Program-made: the position numbers and the translations under genes
The notes under the pieces: model-generated
What the model was told of the DNA's origin: nothing
What the model saw: only the letters and a program-made list of their open reading frames with translations
The model's database searches: none
Source: Verticillium longisporum
Lineage: Eukaryota; Ascomycota; Sordariomycetes; Glomerellales; Plectosphaerellaceae
Direction of reading: 5' to 3'
Length of the DNA stretch: 64,000 nucleotides
Assembly (NCBI GenBank): GCA_019188255.1
Contig: JAETXT010000008.1
Location: 3,844,001 to 3,908,000 of the forward strand
Shown here: piece by piece, positions 47,354 to 56,484 of the stretch
Layout of the letters: each line of letters begins with the position of its first letter
How positions within the stretch are numbered: position 1 is the first letter of the stretch

Positions 47354-48388
47354 TCACGGCTCGTTTACAAAGTCCACTAGAGCGGAGTGGGTGGCGAAGA
47401 AAGCCCCCTTGGGCTTGTACTTCTCGTCGAAAATCAACGGCTTCGCGCCCTCGACCCACGTGAAGGCGTGCTTATCTGTGAAGCCCCAGAAGCTGAGATC
47501 GGTAATGCCCGAGTCCAGGATTTCCTCCACGATAGACCCGTAAATCTCCGTCACGAGGGTGGTGTTGAGTGAGTGGACGTCCATCTCGGCAACCGTGACC
47601 TTAAGCCCGAGGCTCGTGTACGAGTCAACCATCTCCCGAATCACGCCCGGCTCAGGACCGACCTCGGTAAGGTGCATCTGCAGCGCGACGCCGTGAATGG
47701 GCACGCCGTCCGCCACGAGGTCGGAGACGATCTTGTAGAACTCCTGGCGCTTGGTGGGGATCGTCTCGACCAGGTTCTCGTTGATGAAGAGCTTGGCGTT
47801 CGGGTCCGCGGCGTGGGCGATGCGGAAGGCTTCAGCGATGTAGCCAGGTCCGAGCAGCTTGAAAAAGTGGACTTCCGGATTTAAACCGCCGCCCATTGTC
47901 ATCATGCCTTCAGTGACGACGTCCCAGCGGTCCATTTTTCCACGATAGCGGTGCATGAGGGCTTCAAAATGCTCCGTCATGGCTGCGCGGAGGGCATCCG
48001 GATCGGTGATTGCCGTGACGTAATCCGGATTGCAATAGCTTGAGATTAGGCCGTGGCCTTTAACGACCATGTCGTTCGCTTCAGCAAAGTCGACAAGGCG
48101 GTCGAGTAATGGCCAGTCGTAGTTTCCAATGGTTGGGGAGATGAAGTTCCATTTCATTTCATTTTCGGGGGACAGGCTGTTGAATTGCTTGGCCAGGGTG
48201 ACCGCGAATTGAGGTTCGTCGAGGTCAGATGGGTTGATCGCCCCGGAACCGATGAGGATGTCTTTTTTGGCGGCTTCTGCCCTGAGTGTTGTGGTTGTTT
48301 TGCAGACAACACCTTGGACTGCACTGGTGACCAAGAAACTAACGAAGAGAGACTTGATGCCGAAGGAAGACATGATCTCGAAGAGCAT
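47354..48388 (-). CDS. Secreted GH10 family hydrolase, divergent active site (xylanase or tomatinase-like)
   Basis: Single exon, 344 residues. A second in-frame ATG at 48373 (A at -3) gives 339 and may be the true start; both precede the hydrophobic signal FGIKSLFVSFLVTSAVQG. A GH10 (beta/alpha)8 barrel is supported by FNSLSPENEMKW, WDVVTEGMM (acid/base Glu), ALQMHLTEVG, VTVAEMDVH (nucleophile Glu), FWGFTDKHAFTW and YKPKGAFFA. Two usually conserved positions differ: the Asn before the acid/base Glu is Thr, and the GHTLVWHSQ motif reads GHGLISSYC, losing Trp and His of the -1 subsite. GH10 includes fungal tomatinases as well as endo-xylanases, so substrate is uncertain. A TATA-like box sits about 90 bp upstream. 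The gene lies between repeat copies A and B. Confidence 0.88.
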   Translation of the reverse strand: MLFEIMSSFGIKSLFVSFLVTSAVQGVVCKTTTTLRAEAAKKDILIGSGAINPSDLDEPQFAVTLAKQFNSLSPENEMKWNFISPTIGNYDWPLLDRLVDFAEANDMVVKGHGLISSYCNPDYVTAITDPDALRAAMTEHFEALMHRYRGKMDRWDVVTEGMMTMGGGLNPEVHFFKLLGPGYIAEAFRIAHAADPNAKLFINENLVETIPTKRQEFYKIVSDLVADGVPIHGVALQMHLTEVGPEPGVIREMVDSYTSLGLKVTVAEMDVHSLNTTLVTEIYGSIVEEILDSGITDLSFWGFTDKHAFTWVEGAKPLIFDEKYKPKGAFFATHSALVDFVNEP

Positions 48389-48475
48389 CTGCTGTTGGTG
48401 GCTATTTCGAAAGGTGTAGCTGCAGTTGTGTTGCCTGCATCTCTGGAAATAGTAACTGCGGCCACCAGTACCTTA

Positions 48476-48483
48476 TTAATATA
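48476..48483 (-). promoter_or_regulatory. TATA-like box of the GH10 gene
   Basis: TATATTAA on the minus strand about 90 bp upstream of the ATG at 48388. Confidence 0.45.
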
Positions 48484-49649
48484 TGTCTCAGGGCGTTCGG
48501 GCAAACATTGGCATTAGTTGCCGGAGGCCCTGCGCGTCCAAGAACTTGGTGAGACGATGACGAGGATTGAGGCTATGGTAGGACGAGTCAAGAGCTTCGT
48601 TAATCGTCACTTCGACGCCCACCAATAGCCACGGATGTGCACCCACCTTGGGTCGCAGCGAGGGCGGCTCTCGGATCTTCATTCCATTTGTTAATCAAGA
48701 TGAGCCTTCTCCCTGGTAGTAAACCGGCTAATAATTAGTGCATGTCAGACTTGGCAGCGATGCAATCTTCAGCAGCGCTGTTGTCTCGGACCAGCCCGAG
48801 GTACACATATCTACAAGCCAAGCTAATCGTAGACTTGACGCATGGCCTGGAAGAACTTCACCTCTTAGATTCCGTTGTCCAATTTGATCATGTTCAATCA
48901 AATGCTTTTTCTAGTTCGGTTATTTCTTGAGCAAACGCCTCTCATGATGCCGGTGGTTTTGAGTTATGCGCATGATTTTCACTATCATTGTGTATGTGCA
49001 AAATATCTTTGCCCGCTGGGCGTTGCTTGTTCGTTGAGAACATTGCTCGTTTAGCGGTCGTTCCCGTGGCTCGTACCTCGTTTCCTATTAGCTCCACCCC
49101 TTTCACAATTGCGAATGGATCTTCACAATCACTTAACGAAGTTAAGTGGCATGATTATTTTGGACCACCAATTAGCAAAAGTCCACAATGGCCGGACGCC
49201 ACCTCGTGTCGGCGACAGTTCGCTGTGCTCCATACGAGGAATACGAGGTGAGGTTACTGTGAGGGCTCTCGTACATACCTGCCTGAGTCATGGAGATGTG
49301 ACTAGGAACAGGCAGACCTCAGAATCGCTTGGAAAAACTCCGTGGGGCAGTGCGGTTGAGTGCGTCAATCATCGCGGGGATGGATGGACAGTGTGATTTG
49401 ATCACCCTCTCGAAGCCGACAACTGGTAAGTTGCCCAGCCTGAGGAAACGTAATGCGGTGGCTGAGGGTTCTGCAATGACTAAGCAGGAGCGTTCGAGTG
49501 TCCTGGTATCCTGAAAAGCATAGTTGGATTGCCTGAGACTTGAGAGAGATAATTAGAAGTCTGAACAGACTGATGCCGAACCGCCAGCGCTCGGCGAGCG
49601 GACGACTACGCGAAGCCGGTTCAGGTCCTCAGTCATACGTTTACAAGAG
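48484..49649. other. Intergenic: GH10 upstream region
   Basis: No supported gene. Confidence 0.5.
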
Positions 49650-49822
49650 CCCAGGAATAGGGGGTCTTGGAAGGCTAGCCTAGGGAGCAAACATTCAAGG
49701 GAGCGCATATATAAGGGCGGCAAAGGCCTTCCTAGGCATAGATGACAAGAATATAGATGTATTTTAACCCCATACCTAACTATTAATAACGGATATCACC
49801 TATAGAAGACCTCCTTACTCTG
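49650..49822 (+). repeat. Dispersed repeat copy B (diverged)
   Basis: Same orientation as copy A. Shared blocks: agcgcaTATATAAGGG, then taaccccataccta...ctatt, then gaagacctccttactctg. Many C-to-T and G-to-A differences and small gaps. Boundaries are approximate. Confidence 0.55.
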
Positions 49823-51298
49823 TACGTCCTACTGATTGAATAGAAACTAAAGCTGATTGAATTTGAGTATGTAACAGGTCGCCTTGTACGCCTGACTCGT
49901 TCTGAGTCGGTATCCCCGTGCTTTACAGACTTTAAGTCCAGAACATTACACCAATAGTATCTCTATCCCAACATCATAGATGCTCCAAACTGAGAAGATC
50001 GTCAACCAAGTTGTTCTCGAACCAACGGTAAATTGAAAGTCCCGATCTCCCCCACATCTGCATGCATGCGCCCACGTCACAGCCGTATCGCGTCGGTCCG
50101 AGATGTCGAGATCGGCATAACAAGTCTGATTAGAAGCTTCAGTATCCCGTGGGACGCTCCATATAATGGGCTGCACTGCGCTGCCAATGATCAGCAGCGT
50201 ATGATGTACGTAGCATCCGGCAAGGCAAACAGAGGCTCAATTTGATCCTCGCAGTGCAGGGCTTCGGCATCGTTCATACGATAAGCGGTCGAGCTTTACG
50301 TCGGCTACCATGACGCCTGCTGAAGATGTGATTATCACCCTCAACTCGCTCATCATGATTCTGTGCCTCGTCCGTAATGGTCAGATCTGGACGATTCTTC
50401 TTCCAGGATTGATTTGTGAAGCGTTTGAGACTGCTGTGCGTCATGTCGTCATGTCGCTGAAATACCCCTCGACCCTTGTTGATGGCTTCTCAAGCTGAGC
50501 TTGGCCCAGTGAAGGGTCTCAAGACTCCGCAAGCTTCCGCTTGGACAACCAACCTTCTGCGAAGACAACGCATCGCTATCACTCTCGGTGGCTTCTATAT
50601 GCAACGGCGTGCCTACTCAGTGTCGTGCCGCTGCCGGAATAGACCGAGCGAGATGCAATCAACCAGTGACTGTCGATCCCCAGATCGCCGTTGAAATGGC
50701 GTCGGCCAGCGCTTGGCCTGTTTGAGATTGGGGTGTGGACGCTCGCCATGATGATTCGGTCGCTCAGCATTCAACACTCGCGGAAACTTTCGGTCCAGCA
50801 CCAATTTGCGCGACCTTAGGTCGTCAATACGAATCATGATTGGACGAGAGGCCCGGCCTTGGTATCGCTGCGGTTGTGGGTGCGGCTTGATCTCGCTGGA
50901 ATCTAGGTTCAGGCCTAGTCGTGACGCCAATCCGGCGTCCTGGGGGAAGCTGGGGGTGGCTGACCCGGGGGGAGCCAGCTATATGCATCTTGTCTCTAAG
51001 GCGATCCGGGGAAAGGCCTAACTGGCCTGGGATGTTGCATCTCTTTACATCGTTGGTGTGAGGCACAGGAACCTGTGCTTGCTTGCATCAACTTTCCTCT
51101 GGCATGAGCTGGAGCTCTCCAGTCCTCGCTTTCCTCGCTTTGTATAAAGACCTCAGACCTCCGACTTGTTGATGCATTTATTTTCCAGTTTTATCATCAA
51201 GTTCACCTCACATCCTGGGAGTACTCTCCTCATCTTTGACCGAAGCAACTCTTGGCCTTCAATTCATCACACAAAACCTCATCTGGTAGTTGACCAAC
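49823..51298. other. Intergenic: promoter of the sugar transporter
   Basis: No supported gene in about 1.5 kb. A TATA box lies at 51143-51148. Confidence 0.5.
51143..51148 (+). promoter_or_regulatory. TATA box of the sugar transporter gene
   Basis: TATAAA 156 bp upstream of the ATG at 51299, followed by a CT-rich leader. Confidence 0.5.
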
Positions 51299-52996
51299 AT
51301 GGCGGCTCAGATCACTTTAGACGTGGCGCACGACGATCGCAAACGATCAATCCACGTCGACGCAGAGGCCTTGCGTCTTATGTCCATCAACAATCCCAAT
51401 CTTGAGGCCATCAGCCATGAAGCACAAAACGCAACCAACGCCGAACACGAGCTGGGACTCCGTCAGTCTTTGAAGCTATACCCCAAGGCTATTGCCTGGT
51501 CCATATTCCTATCGACATGTGTCGTCATGGAAGGCTTTGACATCACGCTCATCACGGGCCTTTTCGCGTACCCTGCCTTCCAGCGAAAGTTTGGCGTTGA
51601 ACAGCCTAACGGTTCCTTTGAACTGACGGCGGCCTGGCAGTCCGGCTTGACAAACGGCATGCTTGTGGGCCAGATTCTTGGTCTCTTCATCAACGGTATC
51701 GTTGCTGAGCGCCTCGGATACCGCTACACACTTGTCGGCTCCCTCGGCTTGGTAGCCGCCTTCATTTTCATCATCTTCTTCGCCGAATCTCTTGTACAGC
51801 TCCTGATCGGCGTGATCCTCATCGGCGTCCCTTGGGGTGCATTCCAGACCCTGACCGTCACCTACGCCTCGGAGGTCTGCCCCATCCATCTACGCGCTTA
51901 TATGACGACATATGTCAACCTCTGCTGGGTGATCGGTCAGTTCATTGCCAGTGGTGTCCTACGCGCCATGGTTGAACGCGATGACAAGTGGGGCTACAAG
52001 ATCCCTTTCGCCTTGCAGTGGATCTGGCCTTTCCCTTTGGCCATTGGCATCTGGTACGCCCCCGAATCGCCGTGGTGGCTCGTCCGTAAGGGTCGTCTCG
52101 AGGATGCAAAGCGGTCTGTTCTTCGACTTACGAGCCGTAACGCTAGCCCCGATTTCAACGCCGATGAGAGCGTGTCCATGATGGTTCACACAAACGAGCT
52201 CGAGAAGGCAGTCTCCAAGGGCACGTCCTATCTCGACTGCTTCCAGGGTATCGACCTGAGGAGAACCGAGATTGTATGCGCCTCATGGGGTGTACAAACA
52301 CTTTGTGGCAGTACGTTTATGGGATACTCGACATACTTCTACCAACAGGCCGGTCTTGCTGTTGAGGCTTCGTTCAGCATGTCGCTTGGTCAATACGCCC
52401 TCGGCGCCGTCGGCACCCTTTCGTCATGGTTTCTCATGAGGTGGTTTGGACGTCGCACACTATACCTCAGTGGGCAACTGATCATGCTCATTCTACTCAT
52501 GACCATCGGTTTCGCCTCCCTCGTTTCACGAGACAACGCATCGGCTCAATGGGCCATCGGCAGCCTGCTCCTCGTCTATACTCTGACATATAACTGCACC
52601 GTTGGCCCCATCTGCTATTCTCTTGTTTCAGAGCTGTCGTCTACACGACTTAAGACCAAGACGGTTGTGCTCGCGAGGAATGCCTACAACATCCTGGGCA
52701 TCACGACCAATGTGCTTACCCCCCGCATGTTGAACCCATCGGCGTGGAACTGGGGTGCCAAGGCTGGCTTCTTCTGGGCCGGCACCTGTGCGCTTTGCTT
52801 CATTTGGACATACTTCCGGCTGCCTGAGCCCAAGGGCCGGACCTATGGCGAGCTGGATGTTCTCTTTGAGCAGAGGATTTCGGCCCGCAAATTCAAGAGT
52901 ACAAAGGTTGAAGAGCTCGAGACGAGGAATAGTCACGTTTCAGAGATGGAAGCCGACCTTGAGACGGTTGAAGTGGAAAGGGTGGCTTCTGTTTGA
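51299..52996 (+). CDS. MFS sugar transporter, maltose/alpha-glucoside permease type
   Basis: Single exon, 565 residues; first ATG at 51299 in context caacATGgc. Twelve hydrophobic segments. Sugar-porter signatures: GFDITLITGLFAYPAFQRKF in helix 1, ERLGYRYTLVGS in loop 2-3, YAPESPWWLVRKGR after helix 6, WFGRRTLYLSG in loop 8-9, and LPEPKGRTYGELDVLFE after helix 12. The RLKTKTVVLARNAYNI stretch is typical of Mal31/Agt1-type H+/alpha-glucoside symporters of the plasma membrane. An 88-residue cytosolic loop separates the halves. It could import sugars released by the nearby secreted hydrolases, but that is inference. HsbA lies 1 kb downstream on the same strand. Confidence 0.93.
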   Translation: MAAQITLDVAHDDRKRSIHVDAEALRLMSINNPNLEAISHEAQNATNAEHELGLRQSLKLYPKAIAWSIFLSTCVVMEGFDITLITGLFAYPAFQRKFGVEQPNGSFELTAAWQSGLTNGMLVGQILGLFINGIVAERLGYRYTLVGSLGLVAAFIFIIFFAESLVQLLIGVILIGVPWGAFQTLTVTYASEVCPIHLRAYMTTYVNLCWVIGQFIASGVLRAMVERDDKWGYKIPFALQWIWPFPLAIGIWYAPESPWWLVRKGRLEDAKRSVLRLTSRNASPDFNADESVSMMVHTNELEKAVSKGTSYLDCFQGIDLRRTEIVCASWGVQTLCGSTFMGYSTYFYQQAGLAVEASFSMSLGQYALGAVGTLSSWFLMRWFGRRTLYLSGQLIMLILLMTIGFASLVSRDNASAQWAIGSLLLVYTLTYNCTVGPICYSLVSELSSTRLKTKTVVLARNAYNILGITTNVLTPRMLNPSAWNWGAKAGFFWAGTCALCFIWTYFRLPEPKGRTYGELDVLFEQRISARKFKSTKVEELETRNSHVSEMEADLETVEVERVASV

Positions 52997-53933
52997 GGAG
53001 CTGATCGGCAGAAGACCGCAAGACCGCTTGAAAGAAGTTGAAACCATAATAGCGAACACAAGACATGCATGATGCGTCGCAGATACAGAACCCAAATGGT
53101 GAAATGAGTGCCCAGCTCGGTCCTTGTCACAAGAACATAATGTTAGGCCTGAGGTGTGACCCCTCTCCCACAACCCTTGGCTCAAGCGTGATCAAACAGC
53201 ACCCGCATCACCCTCGAGATACTTTACGAATGCTGCAGGATTTCCTCAATACTTCAAAGATCATCGCTCACAAGGAATTCGCACTTTCTCGTCGGCATCA
53301 CATGCATTCGACTTGAATCCTCCAGCGTAGTCATCGCGAGAGAGGGGGCCTACGCCTTCTCCGCATTTCTTCAACGGCCAAATGCTACCCTCCATCTTCT
53401 TTTCGACTGCCGAGTCCGGGGAACCCAGTCACTTTGCCCCCTGACCTCACAAAAATGGTCACAACAACAACCTTCCCCTCACTTTGCCGCAAAATCACAT
53501 TGGCGAATGCGACTTAGCACGGACTCACTTCTGTAAAGGGCCAAACCTGCACAGCAGCACTACATCACGTCTGAGCCATTCACCTGCGCGGTGAAATCTC
53601 GAGCCCGGGAAATCGGACGTGGTGGCGGCGGAGATGCTACTCTGTGGCCAGGACAATAGGTAAGGCACACGGCGTTCCCCCGCTTCGGGCTGGGCTCGTC
53701 CACGGCGGCGATGATCAAAGCGCGCGTGCATGCTGACTCTCACTTGCGGCCGAGTAGGATCAATACTATGCGAGGTGCCATACACAGGGATGATGGAATC
53801 ACGACATCTCTCTTTGCCTCTGTTGCCATCCGAGGCAGCACGTGGAATCGAGTTCAACCAGAGATGCCAAAAATGTGGTCGGAGAGCAAAGGTTCCTTGA
53901 GGTACCATAGGTTCTGACTTTAGTATAAATAAA
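52997..53933. other. Intergenic between sugar transporter and HsbA
   Basis: No supported gene. Contains the distal HsbA promoter. Confidence 0.55.
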
Positions 53934-53941
53934 GGCAAGCC
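53934..53941 (+). promoter_or_regulatory. TATA box of the HsbA gene
   Basis: TATAAATA about 108 bp upstream of the ATG at 54042, with an A/C-rich leader between, as in highly expressed fungal secreted-protein genes. Confidence 0.6.
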
Positions 53942-54041
53942 ATGGTACCAAAAGCACAACAAATCATCAGCAGCATCATCTTCACACTCAGTTGAGAAAT
54001 TCACAAAACAAACTCCCCCAAAAACACACCTCACCGCCAAA

Positions 54042-54551
54042 ATGCGCTTTTCCTCAATCTTCGTCCCCGTTGCCACCCTTGCGGGCCTCATCACCCAGGT
54101 CTCGGCGCAGCTCGCGCCCATCCAGGCCGCCTTGGTAGTCATCGAAGACAGCGTTGACGCCTACGGCGCCGCATTCACCGCTGGCACGGCGGCCGGCATC
54201 CAGTCGGCCGATGATAACCTCCTGGCCTCCATCAACGCGGCCATCCCCGTCGTCAAAGCGAGCCCCAACCTGAGCCTCTTCAACGCCATCAGCCTCGCCA
54301 CATCCATTCGCTCCGTCCAGACCGCTGTCGATGCTGCCTTTGACATTGCCACAGCCCAGAAGCCCGCCGTCGACGCCCTCGGCATCACGGCCGACGTTCT
54401 TGCCGGCATCCAGGCCCAGCGTGCTGCTGTTGCGACCCTCGGCGCCGCTCTCGTCTCCAAGGTCCCAAGCATCGTCCAGGGCACTGCCCAAGTCTACGTC
54501 AACGACATCCTAGCCATTCTTGATAACTCTATTGCCATCTACTCTGCCTAG
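54042..54551 (+). CDS. Hydrophobic surface-binding protein A (HsbA) family, secreted
   Basis: Single exon, 169 residues, with ATG in context gccaaaATGcg. Signal peptide MRFSSIFVPVATLAGLITQVSA. The mature part is Ala/Val/Ile-rich, without Cys or Trp, and predicted all-helical: IQAALVVIEDSVDAYGAAF, SLATSIRSVQTAVDAAFDI, DVLAGIQAQRAAVATLGAAL. This matches the HsbA family, whose Aspergillus oryzae member binds hydrophobic polyester surfaces and recruits cutinase. Related proteins are cell-wall antigens. Strong C-ending codon bias and a good TATA box suggest high expression. Confidence 0.9.
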   Translation: MRFSSIFVPVATLAGLITQVSAQLAPIQAALVVIEDSVDAYGAAFTAGTAAGIQSADDNLLASINAAIPVVKASPNLSLFNAISLATSIRSVQTAVDAAFDIATAQKPAVDALGITADVLAGIQAQRAAVATLGAALVSKVPSIVQGTAQVYVNDILAILDNSIAIYSA

Positions 54552-54912
54552 GTAGTTCGCTTAGCCTGATGAGTCAGTGCAAGTCTCGTACTCAAGTTCA
54601 AGGGGTATACGGGGCTCAACCAGAACGGTTGGTTGAGTTTGAGACTCTTATGGTCTCCTGTGGTATCACTGATTTCCATGGACTATGATACTTCTGCGTG
54701 CTGTGCTATAACACCAGATAATTGCCAATACAAACGAGTTTCTGGGTATGTTATTCACACAAGGGCTTCTTAACCTATTGATATCTCGGAAGTCGATGCT
54801 ACATACCTGGAAGTCCGCGAGATTTCTAAAACAACCCCGATCCCCACTGCCGGATGGCCCAATTGTCACAAGCCCTATGCTTTGACACGTCCCTATTTAG
54901 CTCGGTCTGTGG
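54552..54912. other. Intergenic 3' of HsbA
   Basis: 361 bp without a gene; short inverted repeat caaccagaacggttggttg at about 54618-54636 may help form the 3' end. Confidence 0.5.
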
Positions 54913-55106
54913 ATGTCAGAGCGTGGGTTTGAGCAGAGTAAAGAGGTCTTGCGCACTAGGTCCGCAGGCGATAGAAAATAGGCATGGGGGTGGAACACAT
55001 CTGAGTTCTGGCCCGCCGCAGCTAGGAGGGCCCTCCGCAACCCTTATATACGCGTTTCTCGTAGTCCCTAGCTCCTAACCAGGCCCCTTGTTCCATGGCT
55101 CCGCAG
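54913..55106 (-). repeat. Dispersed repeat copy C (solo-LTR-like)
   Basis: Inverse-orientation match to copy A (46727-46917), including cgcgTATATAAGGGTTGCGG and the end gctctgacat. Differences are mostly transitions, as expected after repeat-induced point mutation. Confidence 0.72.
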
Positions 55107-55130
55107 GGTGGAGGACGGGTGTTTATGCCA

Positions 55131-55349
55131 CTATAACGGCAGACTCCCGCATACTACCAAGCTAGTGCTCTCCGAGACTATCGGAGTCGAAACGGCTATG
55201 CTATTACCGATGTAGAAGAGTAGTCCGACCTTACATGTAGTTACTCTTACTTCTGCGGTCTGCGGTATCTTTACCGACATCTTGGCCCCTGCAGCGTCAA
55301 CCGAAGCGTCCACAGTCATAGTGCTGGTTCCGCTATATATACCAACTAG
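55131..55349 (-). pseudogene. Open-frame remnant split by the MITE, unknown
   Basis: On the minus strand the frame VGIYSGTSTMTVDASVDAAG... runs to a TAG at 55131-55133. Across the MITE, the other flank (about 55979-56038, minus strand) ends ...NRLGGAEACRL in the same frame once the element and one target copy are ignored. No family is recognised. It may be part of a host gene or of an older mobile element, since repeat copy C abuts its 3' side. Confidence 0.35.
55342..55349. repeat. Left 8-bp target site duplication of the MITE
   Basis: CCAACTAG, paired with CCAATTAG at 55971-55978. The single difference is C to T, as a RIP-type or deamination change would give. Confidence 0.75.
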
Positions 55350-55970
55350 CAGCGCTGCCGTCAATTCAATCCTATCAATTCAAATAGTTAAATAACTAAT
55401 CAAATCATACCTATTTCACGATTCAAATAGTCAAATTACCCTATTCGAATTAATTAACTATTTAAATGCTATTAAGTTATATATAAATCTCGGGATTTCT
55501 ATATTCCGGTAGATCATATAACTAAAAATAGAGTTGCACGTTATTACGGAATAGAATAGCCTGCCCTATAGCCCTGCCTTATAGCCGCCTATGGCCTGGC
55601 CTGTAGCCTGACCTATAGGCACGTAACCTATCTATAGGCACGTAACCTATCTATAGGCACGTAACCTGCCTATAGGCACGTGACCTGCTTCTACTTACTT
55701 AAGCCTATATAGCCTACCTACCTAGATAGCTGAATTCATCTATCTTATACCTATAGAATAGCTATATAGCTTCTATTAAACGCCTGCCTAGTCCCCAAGA
55801 CCTAACTCTAGACCTAGCCCCCTCATCTAGTTAGCGATAGCTTCATTTACTAATTCAAACTGTATTAAATCCAGTCAATTAATCTAAATAGTTAAATCTA
55901 TAGTCCGAAATATATCAAATAGTCAATTCCACCCCTAATATTTGAATTGATTGAATTGACGGCAGCGCTG
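55350..55970. mobile_element. hAT-type MITE (621 bp, AT-rich, non-autonomous)
   Basis: Terminal inverted repeats begin CAGCGCTGCCG at both ends and match for the first 21 bases, then again for 11 bases (caattcaaata) after a 5-bp insertion in the left end. Flanked by 8-bp target duplications with one C/T difference. An 8-bp duplication plus CA-starting termini are features of the hAT superfamily. The interior has no coding frame, is very AT-rich, and holds a four-unit 19-bp tandem array. Confidence 0.82.
55613..55688. repeat. 19-bp tandem repeat, four units, inside the MITE
   Basis: Units at 55613-55631, 55632-55650, 55651-55669 and 55670-55688. The first two are identical; units 3 and 4 differ from them by a few substitutions. 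Each contains ctataggcacgt. Possibly a subterminal transposase-binding array. Confidence 0.85.
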
Positions 55971-55978
55971 CCAATTAG
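55971..55978. repeat. Right 8-bp target site duplication of the MITE
   Basis: CCAATTAG, the partner of 55342-55349. Confidence 0.75.
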
Positions 55979-56484
55979 TCGGCAAGCCTCCGCGCCACCA
56001 AGCCTGTTCGCCATCATGGAGCACAACCTGGGGTGTAGCAGCAACATCATCTCGTCAGTCCGGTATTTATTTACTATAATATAGTAGCAATATCACCGTA
56101 CGATACCTGGAGTCAGTATATGACTCAGTCAGGTTTACGACGTTCTACCAGCATACCCCGTTTTCTAGTCTATGTATCCTTAGGATCACAACTGGGTCGT
56201 GATAAAAGAGTTCTAAAGCCAATGGATGGCGCAGATGTAGTCTCGAGGAGGCGGAGTGAAGGTTGTGTTTAGTGGAACTTCGACTAGGAGTCGTGATGGG
56301 AAGGAGCCGAGTCAGAGAGGCTTCTTGTGAAAGATTTCCTCCGCAAATGAACTTCCTCTCAGGTGGTAGCATGCATTGATACATGGAATCCTGTGGCTGG
56401 TCTTTCAAGATCCTAATAGATACCTAGGTACACGATGTTCCTGAACAGCCACCCAGACGCTGACGCAATAGGTCCGCGTTACAA
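55979..56484. other. Intergenic between MITE and homeobox regulator
   Basis: About 500 bp. The first 60 bp continue the split open frame on the minus strand; the rest shows no gene. A TACCTAGGTA palindrome is at 56421-56430. Confidence 0.5.

Noticed and set aside
46727..49822. Composite transposon carrying GH10
   Set aside because: The flanking direct repeats have no definable ends or target duplications and no transposase is present, so only repeat-flanked status is claimed.
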